A stretch of 64,000 bases of DNA from JAIBDK01 sp965261915 (lineage in GTDB: Bacteria; Pseudomonadota; Gammaproteobacteria; Arenicellales; Poriferihabitantaceae), in contig CBDHDW010000013.1 in assembly GCA_965261915.1 (NCBI GenBank), forward strand, positions 2,666,001 through 2,730,000, written 5' to 3'. Below are positions 55,507-63,539 of the stretch, piece after piece. Each line of letters opens with the position of its first letter. Within the stretch, counting starts at the first letter, position 1. The translations under genes and the position numbers were made by a program. Under the pieces are notes generated by a model, which was not told where the DNA came from, did not search any database, and saw only the letters and a list, made by a program, of their open reading frames with translations.

Positions 55507-56220
55507 CTATTTCGACAGTAATCGCCATTCCTTGTTGACGAAGCCAAAAATGGGTTTGAAGTTGGTTTTGTAGCTCATTTTTCGACAGTTTTCTATCCAG
55601 TACCCGAGATACAACCAGTCCAGCCGCATATCTTTTACATATTCCAGCTGCTTCATGATGGCAAATGTCCCGAGACTGCGTTTCTGCATCTGTGGATCAA
55701 AAAATGTATACACCGCAGACATGCCGTCATCGGGAAGATCACAAACAGATAACCCTATCAGTTTATCTTCGTGTCGAAACTCGATGAAAACGGTTTCAAT
55801 GGATGACTCGACCATAAATTCATTGTATCGATCCGGATCGTTGTGATCCATGATGTCACCGCTGTGGCGCCATGATTGATAACGGCTGTAAAGCACAAAA
55901 TGTTCTTCGCTGAATTTTGCCGGTACCATGGTTGTCTGGACATCCTGATTGCGTTTGTAGCATCTCTTCTGAGCGCGGTTCGGCAGGTACTCACTCGCCG
56001 GAATACGTACAGATACACAGGCATTACAGTTTCTGCAATGTGGCTTGTAGATGGTTTTGCCGCTGCGTCTGAAGCCTGATTTCAATAAGACACTGAAAAG
56101 CGAACTATCCACTTCGTAGTCAGGATCGAGTAAAACGGTGGATGCCGTCTCCGGCTCGATATAGGGACAGGCGTGTGGAGCAGAAATGTAAAGCTTGGGC
56201 TGGTTGGACTGGATAGACAT
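55507..56220 (-). CDS. bpt: Aspartate/glutamate leucyltransferase Bpt
   Basis: Bpt (also called Ate) adds Leu from leucyl-tRNA to proteins with N-terminal Asp or Glu, marking them for ClpS/ClpAP degradation. The N-terminal Cys motif CRNCNACVSVRIP is present with YIEPETASTVLLDP before it. The C-terminal GNAT-like part includes DLPDDGMSAVYTFFDP and LGYWIENCRKMSYK. The length of 237 aa matches the bacterial form. It follows aat on the minus strand by 11 bases. Confidence 0.94.
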   Translation of the reverse strand: MSIQSNQPKLYISAPHACPYIEPETASTVLLDPDYEVDSSLFSVLLKSGFRRSGKTIYKPHCRNCNACVSVRIPASEYLPNRAQKRCYKRNQDVQTTMVPAKFSEEHFVLYSRYQSWRHSGDIMDHNDPDRYNEFMVESSIETVFIEFRHEDKLIGLSVCDLPDDGMSAVYTFFDPQMQKRSLGTFAIMKQLEYVKDMRLDWLYLGYWIENCRKMSYKTNFKPIFGFVNKEWRLLSK

Positions 56221-56231
56221 AGGTTTTTATT

Positions 56232-56909
56232 CTACTTCAAGGTTTCTGCTGTTGACCATACTCGCGGAGTAGAATGAATCGCTGTTGCGGTCTTAAGTTT
56301 TTTGATAAAACGGTCACGGGGAATTTCCTCGGCGCCGAGACTAATCAGATGCGGTGAAGTGATTTGGCAATCAATGAGTTGAAATTCCCATTCGAGTAGC
56401 TGATTAATGAGGAATTGGAGCGATGCTTTTGAGGCATCTGTTTCAGACGCAAACATGCTTTCACCAAAAAACACTTTTCCAATGGCAATTCCATATAACC
56501 CGCCAACGAGTTTGCCCTGTCGCCAGGTTTCCACAGAATGGGCATGTCCCAGGCTGTGCAGTTCAATATAGGCACGCTTCATATCGCCGCTTATCCAGGT
56601 TCCCGAACTCGATTTTCGGGGCAAAGCGCAGTTTTCAATGACTGCGGTGAAGTCCTTGTCAAAAGTAAAATTGAAGCCGTTTTTCTGAATAGCCTTTCGC
56701 AGGCTGCGCGATGCGTGGAATTCATTTGGCAACAACACACATCGTGGATCGGGCGACCACCAAAGGATTGGTTCGCCAGGGTTGTACCAGGGGAAAATAC
56801 CGTTTCGATAGGCCAGCAGTAATCGCTCGGGGCTGAGATCGCCTCCGAGTGCCAACAACCCGTCTTTAGTGGCATAGCGATGATCTGGAAAGCCTTCGAT
56901 ATTCGACAT
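56232..56909 (-). CDS. aat: Leucyl/phenylalanyl-tRNA-protein transferase Aat
   Basis: Aat conjugates Leu or Phe to proteins with N-terminal Lys or Arg (N-end rule). Typical segments are GLLALGGDLSPERLLLAYRN, GIFPWYNPGEPILWWSPDPR, GTWISGDMKRAYIELHSLGH and HSVETW, then VGGLYGIAIGKVFFGESMF. The length of 225 aa is normal. With bpt it forms a two-gene N-end rule operon; clpS and clpA are not in the window. Confidence 0.96.
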   Translation of the reverse strand: MSNIEGFPDHRYATKDGLLALGGDLSPERLLLAYRNGIFPWYNPGEPILWWSPDPRCVLLPNEFHASRSLRKAIQKNGFNFTFDKDFTAVIENCALPRKSSSGTWISGDMKRAYIELHSLGHAHSVETWRQGKLVGGLYGIAIGKVFFGESMFASETDASKASLQFLINQLLEWEFQLIDCQITSPHLISLGAEEIPRDRFIKKLKTATAIHSTPRVWSTAETLK

Positions 56910-57060
56910 GAGTTAAGAACTGTTTTAATCAACAGTTATTTTATTGAAGCTTTATACTAGCGTTAAACCAGTAATTTTGTAAAATCCGGCGTTTAACCAA
57001 TATCTCGAATCCGGCTCAATGGGTTCATCGTACCCGATAATCTATCTGCTTTGAAATAAG

Positions 57061-58113
57061 ATGCGCATTCTTGGAATTGAAACATCCTGCGACGATACGG
57101 CAGTGGCGATATATGATGCGGACCATGGCCTGGTAGCCCACAGCCTGGCTTCGCAAATTGACCTTCATAGGCAATACGGCGGGGTCGTTCCAGAGCTGGC
57201 TGCACGAGATCATATTCGTAAACTTTTACCGCTGATTGATCATGTGGTTAAGGGTGCAGAAAACAATGCCGAAAAAATGGATGTTATTGCCTACACAGCG
57301 GGACCCGGGTTGGCCGGAGCCTTGCTGGTCGGGGCATCACTGGCATCCAGTCTGGCGTATGGCTGGCAGATTCCCGCAATCGGTGTGCATCATATGGAAG
57401 GTCATTTACTGGCACCGATGCTGGAAACCGACGCCCCGGAGTTTCCGTTTGTGGCTTTACTGGTTTCGGGCGGGCATTCCATGCTGGTTGACGTAAAAGC
57501 GCCAGGCGATTATAAAATTCTTGGCCAGTCTGTTGACGATGCTGCCGGTGAGGCATTCGACAAGACAGCAAAAATGCTTGGACTCGGTTATCCCGGAGGC
57601 CCCGCAATTTCACGAATTGCGGTCGACGGTGATCCCGAACGATTTGTGTTTCCCCGGCCCATGGTAAATCGGCCGGGGCTCGATTTTAGCTTTAGCGGAC
57701 TGAAGACCCATACCTTGACCACTGCAAACGCACAGCCTGAAATGAATGATCAAACGATTGCCGATATCGCATTAGCCTTTGAGTTGGCTGTGGTCGATAC
57801 GTTGTCGATAAAGTGCCTGAGAGCGCTAAAGCAAACCGGTCGAAATCGGCTGGTTGTCGCCGGAGGCGTGGGTGCCAATCGCCGGCTTCGAGATCAATTA
57901 AAGCGATCCTGCGAACAAATCGACGCGGAAGTATTTTATCCGCGCCTTGAGTTTTGCACTGACAACGGCGCTATGATTGCCTATGCGGGCTATTTTCGTG
58001 CACAGCTGTTCAAACAACGCAATCAGGAGCTTCCGGCCCATTCGGCTTTTGATGTTTATCCCCGATGGAGTCTGGAAGATTTGTCGTCAACCGGGTTTCG
58101 GCCATCCCCATGA
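57061..58113 (+). CDS. tsaD: tRNA N6-threonylcarbamoyladenosine transferase TsaD
   Basis: TsaD makes the t6A modification at position 37 of ANN-decoding tRNAs. The ASKHA-fold N-terminus reads MRILGIETSCDDTAVAIYD. Metal histidines lie in HHMEGHLLAP, and LLVSGGHSML, FSFSGLKT, VAGGVGANRRLR and CTDNGAMIAYAG complete the pattern. The length of 350 aa is slightly above average. It is divergent from aat and converges on plsY. Confidence 0.97.
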   Translation: MRILGIETSCDDTAVAIYDADHGLVAHSLASQIDLHRQYGGVVPELAARDHIRKLLPLIDHVVKGAENNAEKMDVIAYTAGPGLAGALLVGASLASSLAYGWQIPAIGVHHMEGHLLAPMLETDAPEFPFVALLVSGGHSMLVDVKAPGDYKILGQSVDDAAGEAFDKTAKMLGLGYPGGPAISRIAVDGDPERFVFPRPMVNRPGLDFSFSGLKTHTLTTANAQPEMNDQTIADIALAFELAVVDTLSIKCLRALKQTGRNRLVVAGGVGANRRLRDQLKRSCEQIDAEVFYPRLEFCTDNGAMIAYAGYFRAQLFKQRNQELPAHSAFDVYPRWSLEDLSSTGFRPSP

Positions 58114-58127
58114 CCGATTAGTACAGA

Positions 58128-58718
58128 TTATTTCCGTAGCCGGATTTTGCTTTCAGTACCCGCGATGAGCCGTTGAATATTGCTTCGGTGTCGCCAAAAC
58201 AGAAATACGGCAATTATCAAACCAAGCACGATATAAGGAATAGCGCCATTTTGGAAATACACAACGATGGGTGCGAACGCCGCTGCGCTCAAGGCGGCGA
58301 GCGATGAGTAGCGTGACAACAGGGCAACAATGATCCAGATGCAAAATAACGCAATCGCCAGCTGCCAGCTCAAGCCGATGAACACACCCACTGCCGTTGC
58401 CACACCTTTGCCTCCTTTGAAGCCAAAATACAACGGAAACAGATGTCCCAGAAATGCCCCCAGGCCAACACACGCCAGAACAATAGGACTGCTTACGAAC
58501 TGCATAGCGACCAAAACCGGCAGCAAACCTTTCAGTACATCTCCAAGCAGGGCAATGATGGCTGCTCGCTTGCCGCCGATGCGCAGTACATTGGTTGCTC
58601 CTGGATTATTTGAACCCGTTGTTCTTGGGTCCGCCAACCCCATTAGTTTACAAACGATAATCGCACTGGACACCGAACCCGCTAAATAGGCGAGCAGCGG
58701 CAGGGTATAATTGATCAT
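58128..58718 (-). CDS. plsY: Glycerol-3-phosphate acyltransferase PlsY
   Basis: PlsY acylates glycerol 3-phosphate from acyl-phosphate in the inner membrane, the first step of phospholipid synthesis. Motif 1 is near the N-terminus (YLAGSVSSAIIVCK), motif 2 is GSNNPGATNVLRIGGK, and motif 3 is FGFKGGKGVATAVGV. It has about five membrane helices in 196 aa. It is divergent from folB, as in many gammaproteobacteria. Confidence 0.96.
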   Translation of the reverse strand: MINYTLPLLAYLAGSVSSAIIVCKLMGLADPRTTGSNNPGATNVLRIGGKRAAIIALLGDVLKGLLPVLVAMQFVSSPIVLACVGLGAFLGHLFPLYFGFKGGKGVATAVGVFIGLSWQLAIALFCIWIIVALLSRYSSLAALSAAAFAPIVVYFQNGAIPYIVLGLIIAVFLFWRHRSNIQRLIAGTESKIRLRK

Positions 58719-58803
58719 GTAATTTTCTTCCGCATCGGCTTAGTGGCGAAACGCGTTAACTCGGTGTATTACTGAGATTGATAAAGAGCAACATTATATA
58801 ACA

Positions 58804-59160
58804 ATGGACATCATTTACCTTCACGGTCTAAAAGTGGATTGTGTAATCGGCGTTTGGCAGTGGGAGCGGCAAATTTCCCAGAGCCTGACATTTGATATTG
58901 ATATGGGGTTTGACATTTCTGCGGCAGCGCAAAGTGACGAACTGGAAGATACATTAAGTTATAAAGATGTCTCGAAACGCGTAGAGTCCTTCGTACAGCA
59001 AGCTGAATTCAAACTTGTTGAAAAGCTGATTGAAGAAGTCGCCAATATTTTGCTCAATGAATTTTCCGTAAAATGGTGCAGAATTAAGGTGAACAAGTTT
59101 GGCGCAGTAAGCGGTGCGAAGGATGTCGGGATTATTGTTGAGCGAGGCGACCCTGCATGA
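58804..59160 (+). CDS. folB: Dihydroneopterin aldolase FolB
   Basis: Cleaves dihydroneopterin to hydroxymethyl-dihydropterin in folate synthesis. The sequence starts IIYLHGLKVDCVIGVWQWE, with SYKDVSKRVESFV and FKLVEKLIEEVANILL following; the catalytic Lys is probably in the VNKFGAVSGAKDVGI end. The length of 118 aa is normal. Its TGA overlaps the folK ATG (ATGA), so the two consecutive pathway enzymes are coupled. Confidence 0.95.
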   Translation: MDIIYLHGLKVDCVIGVWQWERQISQSLTFDIDMGFDISAAAQSDELEDTLSYKDVSKRVESFVQQAEFKLVEKLIEEVANILLNEFSVKWCRIKVNKFGAVSGAKDVGIIVERGDPA

Positions 59161-59654
59161 CTCGCGTGGTGTTGAGTTTGGGCAGCAATATCAATCGACA
59201 AAGTAATCTTAAGTTTGCCATCGATCAAATCAAAAACTATTTTGGTGATATAGAAAGATCGCCAATATATGAGACGACGTCCGTTGGCTTTGAGGGCCCG
59301 AGCTTTTATAACCTGGCCTGTGCGATGGTCAGCAATCGGGAGCTGCTCGAAGTAAGGGAGATGTTGCGCGGTATTGAATCTGCAGCTGGCAGGGTTCGGG
59401 GGCGTAAATCGTTTAATAATCGAGTATTGGATATCGATGTGATTTTGTTCGGCGATGAAGACCGCGGACCGGAATTTAATATTCCAAGGGATGAAATCGA
59501 AAAATATGCCTACGTGTTAAAACCATTAAGTGATTTGATTCCGGATGGGCTTCACCCCATCACGCAGCAGCCTTTTTCAGCAATGTGGGAAGCATTTGAT
59601 CCGGGTGATCAAAAGCTGAAAGTGGTCAACGATCATTTTCTCGATGCTGTCTGA
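59157..59654 (+). CDS. folK: HPPK, folate pathway pyrophosphokinase FolK
   Basis: Pyrophosphorylates hydroxymethyl-dihydropterin. The N-terminus is VVLSLGSNINRQSNLKFAI; YETTSVGFEGPSFYNLAC and GRVRGRKSFNNRVLDIDVIL follow. The last segment holds the two metal-binding Asp residues of the family; Asn replaces the usual Pro-Arg before them. The length of 165 aa is normal. Confidence 0.92.
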   Translation: MTRVVLSLGSNINRQSNLKFAIDQIKNYFGDIERSPIYETTSVGFEGPSFYNLACAMVSNRELLEVREMLRGIESAAGRVRGRKSFNNRVLDIDVILFGDEDRGPEFNIPRDEIEKYAYVLKPLSDLIPDGLHPITQQPFSAMWEAFDPGDQKLKVVNDHFLDAV

Positions 59655-59665
59655 ATTGCCCGGAC

Positions 59666-60208
59666 TTATTTTCCGAACATTCGCAGCAGGGTTTTGTCTT
59701 TGTCGATGAAATGGTGCTTCAAAGCCGCTAATGCATGCAGGCTGGCCAAAATAATTACCGATAGCGCAAACCAGTAGTGCCACTCTCCGGCCCAGTCTTC
59801 CTGGTTTTCGATTGAGGTGATGCTTGCCGGTACTTCAAACCAGTTAAAGACAGAAATGCTGTGCCCTGCAGCAGTAGAGATTAAGTATCCAAAAACAGCC
59901 ACTACGACCAGCAAAGACAGCATTAACACCTGAACGCCTCTGGCAGCGCGGCGCTCCCAGTCTTTTACCCCGGGTGCTGCTTTCGGAAATGGATTAATCA
60001 ACGACCAGATTATTCGAAACACCAGCAAACAGGCAAACAGAATGCCGATGCTTTTGTGGTAATGTGGCAATACCTGATAGTTGGGATCATAATAATCCAG
60101 CGACAACATGTACAATCCAAAGCTGAATTGACCAACCACAACCAGTACCGAAATCCAGTGGATTACGATGGCAACCTTGCCAAATCGGGATTGGGTGTTT
60201 CGGAACAT
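59666..60208 (-). CDS. Cytochrome b561 family protein
   Basis: A four-helix inner-membrane cytochrome of 180 aa. Heme histidines are likely in VIHWISVLVVVGQ (helix 1), LPHYHKSIGILFACL (helix 2) and LASLHALAALKHHF (helix 4). The family moves electrons from quinol to periplasmic partners; in E. coli CybB acts as a superoxide:quinone oxidoreductase. The partner here is unknown. It converges on folK with an 11-base gap. Confidence 0.9.
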   Translation of the reverse strand: MFRNTQSRFGKVAIVIHWISVLVVVGQFSFGLYMLSLDYYDPNYQVLPHYHKSIGILFACLLVFRIIWSLINPFPKAAPGVKDWERRAARGVQVLMLSLLVVVAVFGYLISTAAGHSISVFNWFEVPASITSIENQEDWAGEWHYWFALSVIILASLHALAALKHHFIDKDKTLLRMFGK

Positions 60209-60420
60209 TGTTCAGCCTTCCTGATTAATCGGTTTTCTTACACGAATACGATAACCTAAACTATCGACAATACCGGAAAAGCCGCCATAACCCGAAGCTG
60301 AAATTGCCTTATTTGTGGGCTTCGATGTATAGACTACGGTGAAACCCGAAAATTCAACACCGCCACCGCAAAATTGATAGCCTAACAGGCTAAATTACAC
60401 TATCCATCTTCGCCGATTTC

Positions 60421-60429
60421 TGGTATAAA
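60421..60429 (+). promoter_or_regulatory. Candidate extended -10 promoter for rpmB-rpmG
   Basis: TGG-TATAAA forms an extended -10 element 43 bases before the rpmB ATG. No good -35 lies at the right distance. The site is in the 264-base gap between the divergent cytochrome b561 gene and rpmB, where a promoter is expected. Confidence 0.4.
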
Positions 60430-60472
60430 TCGCGCCCCGTTTTGCCAAATTCACGTATTAGTTAAGAAAACC

Positions 60473-60709
60473 ATGGCCAGAGTCTGTCAAGTAACCGGAA
60501 AATGTACCACCACGGGTAATAACGTTTCCCATGCGCACAATAAAACCAAACGTAAATTTTTCCCAAATTTGCATAGCCGTCGATTTTGGGTGGAAAGTGA
60601 AAACCGTTGGGTGAGATTGCGCGTTTCCTCTGCTGGTCTGCGTGTCATCGATAAAAAAGGTATCGACACCGTTTTGGGTGAGATTCGCGGTCGCGGCGAA
60701 ACTGTATAA
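60473..60709 (+). CDS. rpmB: 50S ribosomal protein L28
   Basis: L28 is a small basic protein of the large ribosomal subunit. The N-terminus MARVCQVTGKCTTTGNN and NKTKRKFFPNLHSRRFW are diagnostic. The length of 78 aa matches. Two Cys are present (positions 5 and 11), but not a full zinc-binding set. rpmG follows after 56 bases. Confidence 0.98.
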   Translation: MARVCQVTGKCTTTGNNVSHAHNKTKRKFFPNLHSRRFWVESENRWVRLRVSSAGLRVIDKKGIDTVLGEIRGRGETV

Positions 60710-60765
60710 ACTTTGATTGATTTGAAAACCGAATAAATATCAGTTTTCAGCTGTAGGAGAAAATT

Positions 60766-60921
60766 ATGAGAGATAAAATCAAATTGGTATCGAGTGCTGG
60801 AACTGGACACTTTTATACCACCACGAAAAACAAACGTACGATGACTGAAAAGATGGAGATCAAAAAATACGATCCTGTTGTACGAAAACATGTGGTTTAT
60901 AAAGAAGCGAAAATCAAATAG
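60766..60921 (+). CDS. rpmG: 50S ribosomal protein L33
   Basis: A 51-aa basic protein beginning MRDKIKLVSSAGTGHFYTTT and containing KYDPVVRKHVVYKEAKIK, which is the classic L33. It has no cysteines, so it is the zinc-independent type. AGGAGA precedes the ATG by 5 bases. The rpmB-rpmG pair is conserved across gammaproteobacteria, and a terminator follows. Confidence 0.97.
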   Translation: MRDKIKLVSSAGTGHFYTTTKNKRTMTEKMEIKKYDPVVRKHVVYKEAKIK

Positions 60922-60949
60922 CATACGATTTCACGCCAAGCCTGCGAAA

Positions 60950-60980
60950 AGTCTGATTTAGTTTAAATCGGGCTTTTTTT
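60950..60980 (+). terminator. Intrinsic terminator of rpmB-rpmG
   Basis: An 11-bp stem with G-T wobbles (60950-60960 with 60964-60974) has a 3-base loop and ends in a run of seven T (60974-60980). It lies 28 bases after the rpmG stop. Confidence 0.85.
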
Positions 60981-61165
60981 ATGGAAATCCGCCCTATTTG
61001 TGAGAATCATTTTCCATGAATTGTTAATTTTCAAGAATATTATGCTAATCATTACGTGCGATCTTATTCGTAAAAACTATCTAATTCGTTGTAGAGGGTA
61101 ATTTATCGGTATTTTGAGCACGCATTCAAAATCCCGTTGGATTTCACCACATCAGATACTAGAAT

Positions 61166-61189
61166 ACATATAAAGAAATCTTTATGTGT
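61166..61189. promoter_or_regulatory. Palindromic operator candidate before the methyltransferase gene
   Basis: The left arm ACATATAAAGA (61166-61176) and right arm TCTTTATGTGT (61179-61189) form an inverted repeat with 10 of 11 positions matching around AA. It lies 26 bases before the ATG at 61216. ArsR-family regulators of methionine-cycle genes (SahR/SamR type) bind AT-rich palindromes; assigning one here is inference. Confidence 0.55.
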
Positions 61190-61215
61190 TAACCGAATGC
61201 GGAAAATAGCTTTCT

Positions 61216-62268
61216 ATGGCCGATCTATTAAATCAACTTCTCGAAGAGCGCGGTGTGTTGCTGGCGGATGGTGCAACCGGTTCTAATCTGTTTTCAGCGG
61301 GCCTACAAACGGGTGACTCACCTGAAATCTGGAATGATATCTTTCCAGAAAGAATCGCTGCCCAGTATCAATCCTTCATTGACGCCGGCGCTGACATCAT
61401 CCTGACTAATACATTTGGCGGTACTCGCTATCGGCTGGCATTGCATCATGCCGAAGACCGGGTTGCCGAGCTGAATATCAAGGCAGCACAAATTGCCAGA
61501 CAACAGGTTGATCAGGCGGATAGAAAGATCATTGTCGGCGGATCGATGGGGCCCACCGGAGAAATCATGGAACCGCTGGGCAGTTTGACTCAGGCGCAGG
61601 CCGCCAGCGCTTTTGAAGAACAGGCTTTGGCGTTACAGCAGGGCGGCGCGGATGTTTTGTGGATCGAAACTATGTCCTCGCGAGAGGAGGTGGAGGCGGC
61701 TGTGATTGGCGCATCCCGGGTGGATTTGCCTGTGGTAGCAACCTTCAGTGTTGATACCAACGGTAGAACGATGATGGGACTGGCACCGGCGGATATCGTT
61801 AAACTGAGTTTGGAGATGGAGGATAGGCCATTTGCCATCGGTGCAAATTGCGGTGTCGGCGCGTCTGAACTGGTTGCCGCAGTGATCAATATGAAGCATG
61901 CCTTACAGCAGGAAAACGTTGAGCTTGTTGTCATTGCCAAAGCAAATTGCGGTGTGCCGGAATATATAGATGGCGAAATAGTTTATAGCGGCACAGCGGA
62001 GGTTATGTCGGAATACGTTCGCATGGCTGTGGATGCTGGCGCGCATATCATTGGCGGGTGTTGTGGAACGACTCCATCCCATTTAAAAGCCATGCGTGAG
62101 GCGTTGGATCGCCATACTAAGCGTGAGGTTCCAGAACTTGAAGAAATAGAAGCAAAGCTTGGCGACGTTTCAACTGGTGCTAAAGCGCAATTGAAAGGGG
62201 ACTTATCCATTGCCGCAGGAGCGCTAAGAAAAAAAGCTCAACGAAGGTCTCGAAGACGAGCGAACTAA
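61216..62268 (+). CDS. Betaine-homocysteine S-methyltransferase-like protein
   Basis: A zinc-dependent homocysteine S-methyltransferase domain protein of 350 aa. LADGATGSNLF, DAGADIILTNTFGGTRYRL, GGSMGPTGEIM and the zinc motif HIIGGCCGTTP are present, with the first zinc Cys probably in IGANCGVGASELV. The pattern resembles the bacterial betaine-homocysteine methyltransferases (Bmt), giving methionine and dimethylglycine; the donor is not proven. The C-terminus is basic (KKAQRRSRRRAN). A palindromic operator candidate lies just upstream. It may connect with the MttB-family gene at 23 kb through betaine metabolism. Confidence 0.82.
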   Translation: MADLLNQLLEERGVLLADGATGSNLFSAGLQTGDSPEIWNDIFPERIAAQYQSFIDAGADIILTNTFGGTRYRLALHHAEDRVAELNIKAAQIARQQVDQADRKIIVGGSMGPTGEIMEPLGSLTQAQAASAFEEQALALQQGGADVLWIETMSSREEVEAAVIGASRVDLPVVATFSVDTNGRTMMGLAPADIVKLSLEMEDRPFAIGANCGVGASELVAAVINMKHALQQENVELVVIAKANCGVPEYIDGEIVYSGTAEVMSEYVRMAVDAGAHIIGGCCGTTPSHLKAMREALDRHTKREVPELEEIEAKLGDVSTGAKAQLKGDLSIAAGALRKKAQRRSRRRAN

Positions 62269-62348
62269 AAAGTATTGGGTATACAATTGTTATAGCTGTT
62301 CAGGTCGAGAGAGTTGCCTGCATCTGAAAATTACAAGATACTCTGGCC

Positions 62349-63293
62349 ATGATGAAAACAGCTTACGTATACGATCCGGTGTTTAGCAACCATGATACCG
62401 GGTCGCGACACCCCGAGCGTAGTGCAAGAGTGGTTGCCGCCCATGGTTTACTGAGCAGTCAGGAATGGTTTGATTCCCTGATACCGTTACCAACGCGGGC
62501 GGCAGAACAGCAGTGGATTTCGACGATTCATGATGATAATTATATCCGGCGTGTTCAAGCTGCCTGTGAATCTGGTGAGCGGTGGCTCGATACCCCGGAT
62601 GTCACAATCTCTACAGCGTCCTATGCTGTTGCGAGAAATGCAACGGGCAGCATTCTGCAGCTTGCCGATGCGCTAATGACAGGAGAAGTCGACAATGGTT
62701 TTGCCATGGTTCGACCTCCCGGCCATCATGCCGAACAAGCGGAAGCCATGGGATTTTGTTTGTTCAACAATGTCGCCATCGGTGCGCGTTACCTACAGCA
62801 AAAATATGAGTTGGAAAAAATCCTGATCCTTGACTGGGATGTGCATCATGGTAACGGTACACAGCATTCCTTCGAACAAGACCCCGCTGTGTTCTATATG
62901 AGTTTGCACCAGTTTCCACATTACCCGGGAACCGGTGCGCTGAATGAAACCGGAATTGGTAGGGGTGAAGGCGCGACCCTGAATTGTCCGATGACATCAG
63001 GATTAGGTGACGATGCCTATCGTGAAGCATTTACAGATAGAATTCTCCCGCTCGCGAAAGCGTTCAATCCCGACGCTATATTATTATCAGCCGGTTTTGA
63101 TGCTCACACTGCGGATCCGCTGGGGTCAATCAATCTGCAAAGTGAAAGCTATCGCTGGATGACCCGGGAGATGATGGAGCTCGCGGATCAATGTTGCGGC
63201 GGCAGGATACTATCCATCCTGGAAGGGGGCTATGATTTCGACGCGCTCGCAGAATCGGTAACCGAACACGTTAAGGTTTTGAGTCAGTCATAG
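62349..63293 (+). CDS. Histone deacetylase family (AcuC/AphA-like) deacetylase
   Basis: A 314-aa zinc hydrolase of the HDAC superfamily. Active-site histidines lie in RPPGHHAEQ, zinc ligands in LDWDVHHGNGTQ and AGFDAHTADPLG, and the catalytic Tyr in LEGGYDFDAL. Bacterial members deacetylate acetylpolyamines, acetoin-pathway proteins or other small amides; the substrate here cannot be told. It starts 80 bases after the betaine-homocysteine methyltransferase-like gene and could share its transcript. Confidence 0.92.
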   Translation: MMKTAYVYDPVFSNHDTGSRHPERSARVVAAHGLLSSQEWFDSLIPLPTRAAEQQWISTIHDDNYIRRVQAACESGERWLDTPDVTISTASYAVARNATGSILQLADALMTGEVDNGFAMVRPPGHHAEQAEAMGFCLFNNVAIGARYLQQKYELEKILILDWDVHHGNGTQHSFEQDPAVFYMSLHQFPHYPGTGALNETGIGRGEGATLNCPMTSGLGDDAYREAFTDRILPLAKAFNPDAILLSAGFDAHTADPLGSINLQSESYRWMTREMMELADQCCGGRILSILEGGYDFDALAESVTEHVKVLSQS

Positions 63294-63539
63294 CCAAAAT
63301 GAGCGAACCGAATATTGAGTTCGCTGTCTGCTTCTGAGATCAACCCCCGACGTTTATTTTGTTCAATACTTGTTGTATTGCCTATGTCAGTAATGGCCGA
63401 CATCAGGCCATTGGGATTGTTGCTGGTTTGAAGCCGAAGGAAACAATTTGATATTTATACCCGTGTCTGGCGGAGATTCCTGGCCGGCTATACGATTATC
63501 TGAATAGTCCGGACATAATCCAATGTCACCAGGGTAAAA

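Noticed and set aside
63302..63325. Seven-bp hairpin after the deacetylase gene as a terminator
   Set aside because: AGCGAAC pairs with GTTCGCT, but no T run follows, so there is no support for intrinsic termination.
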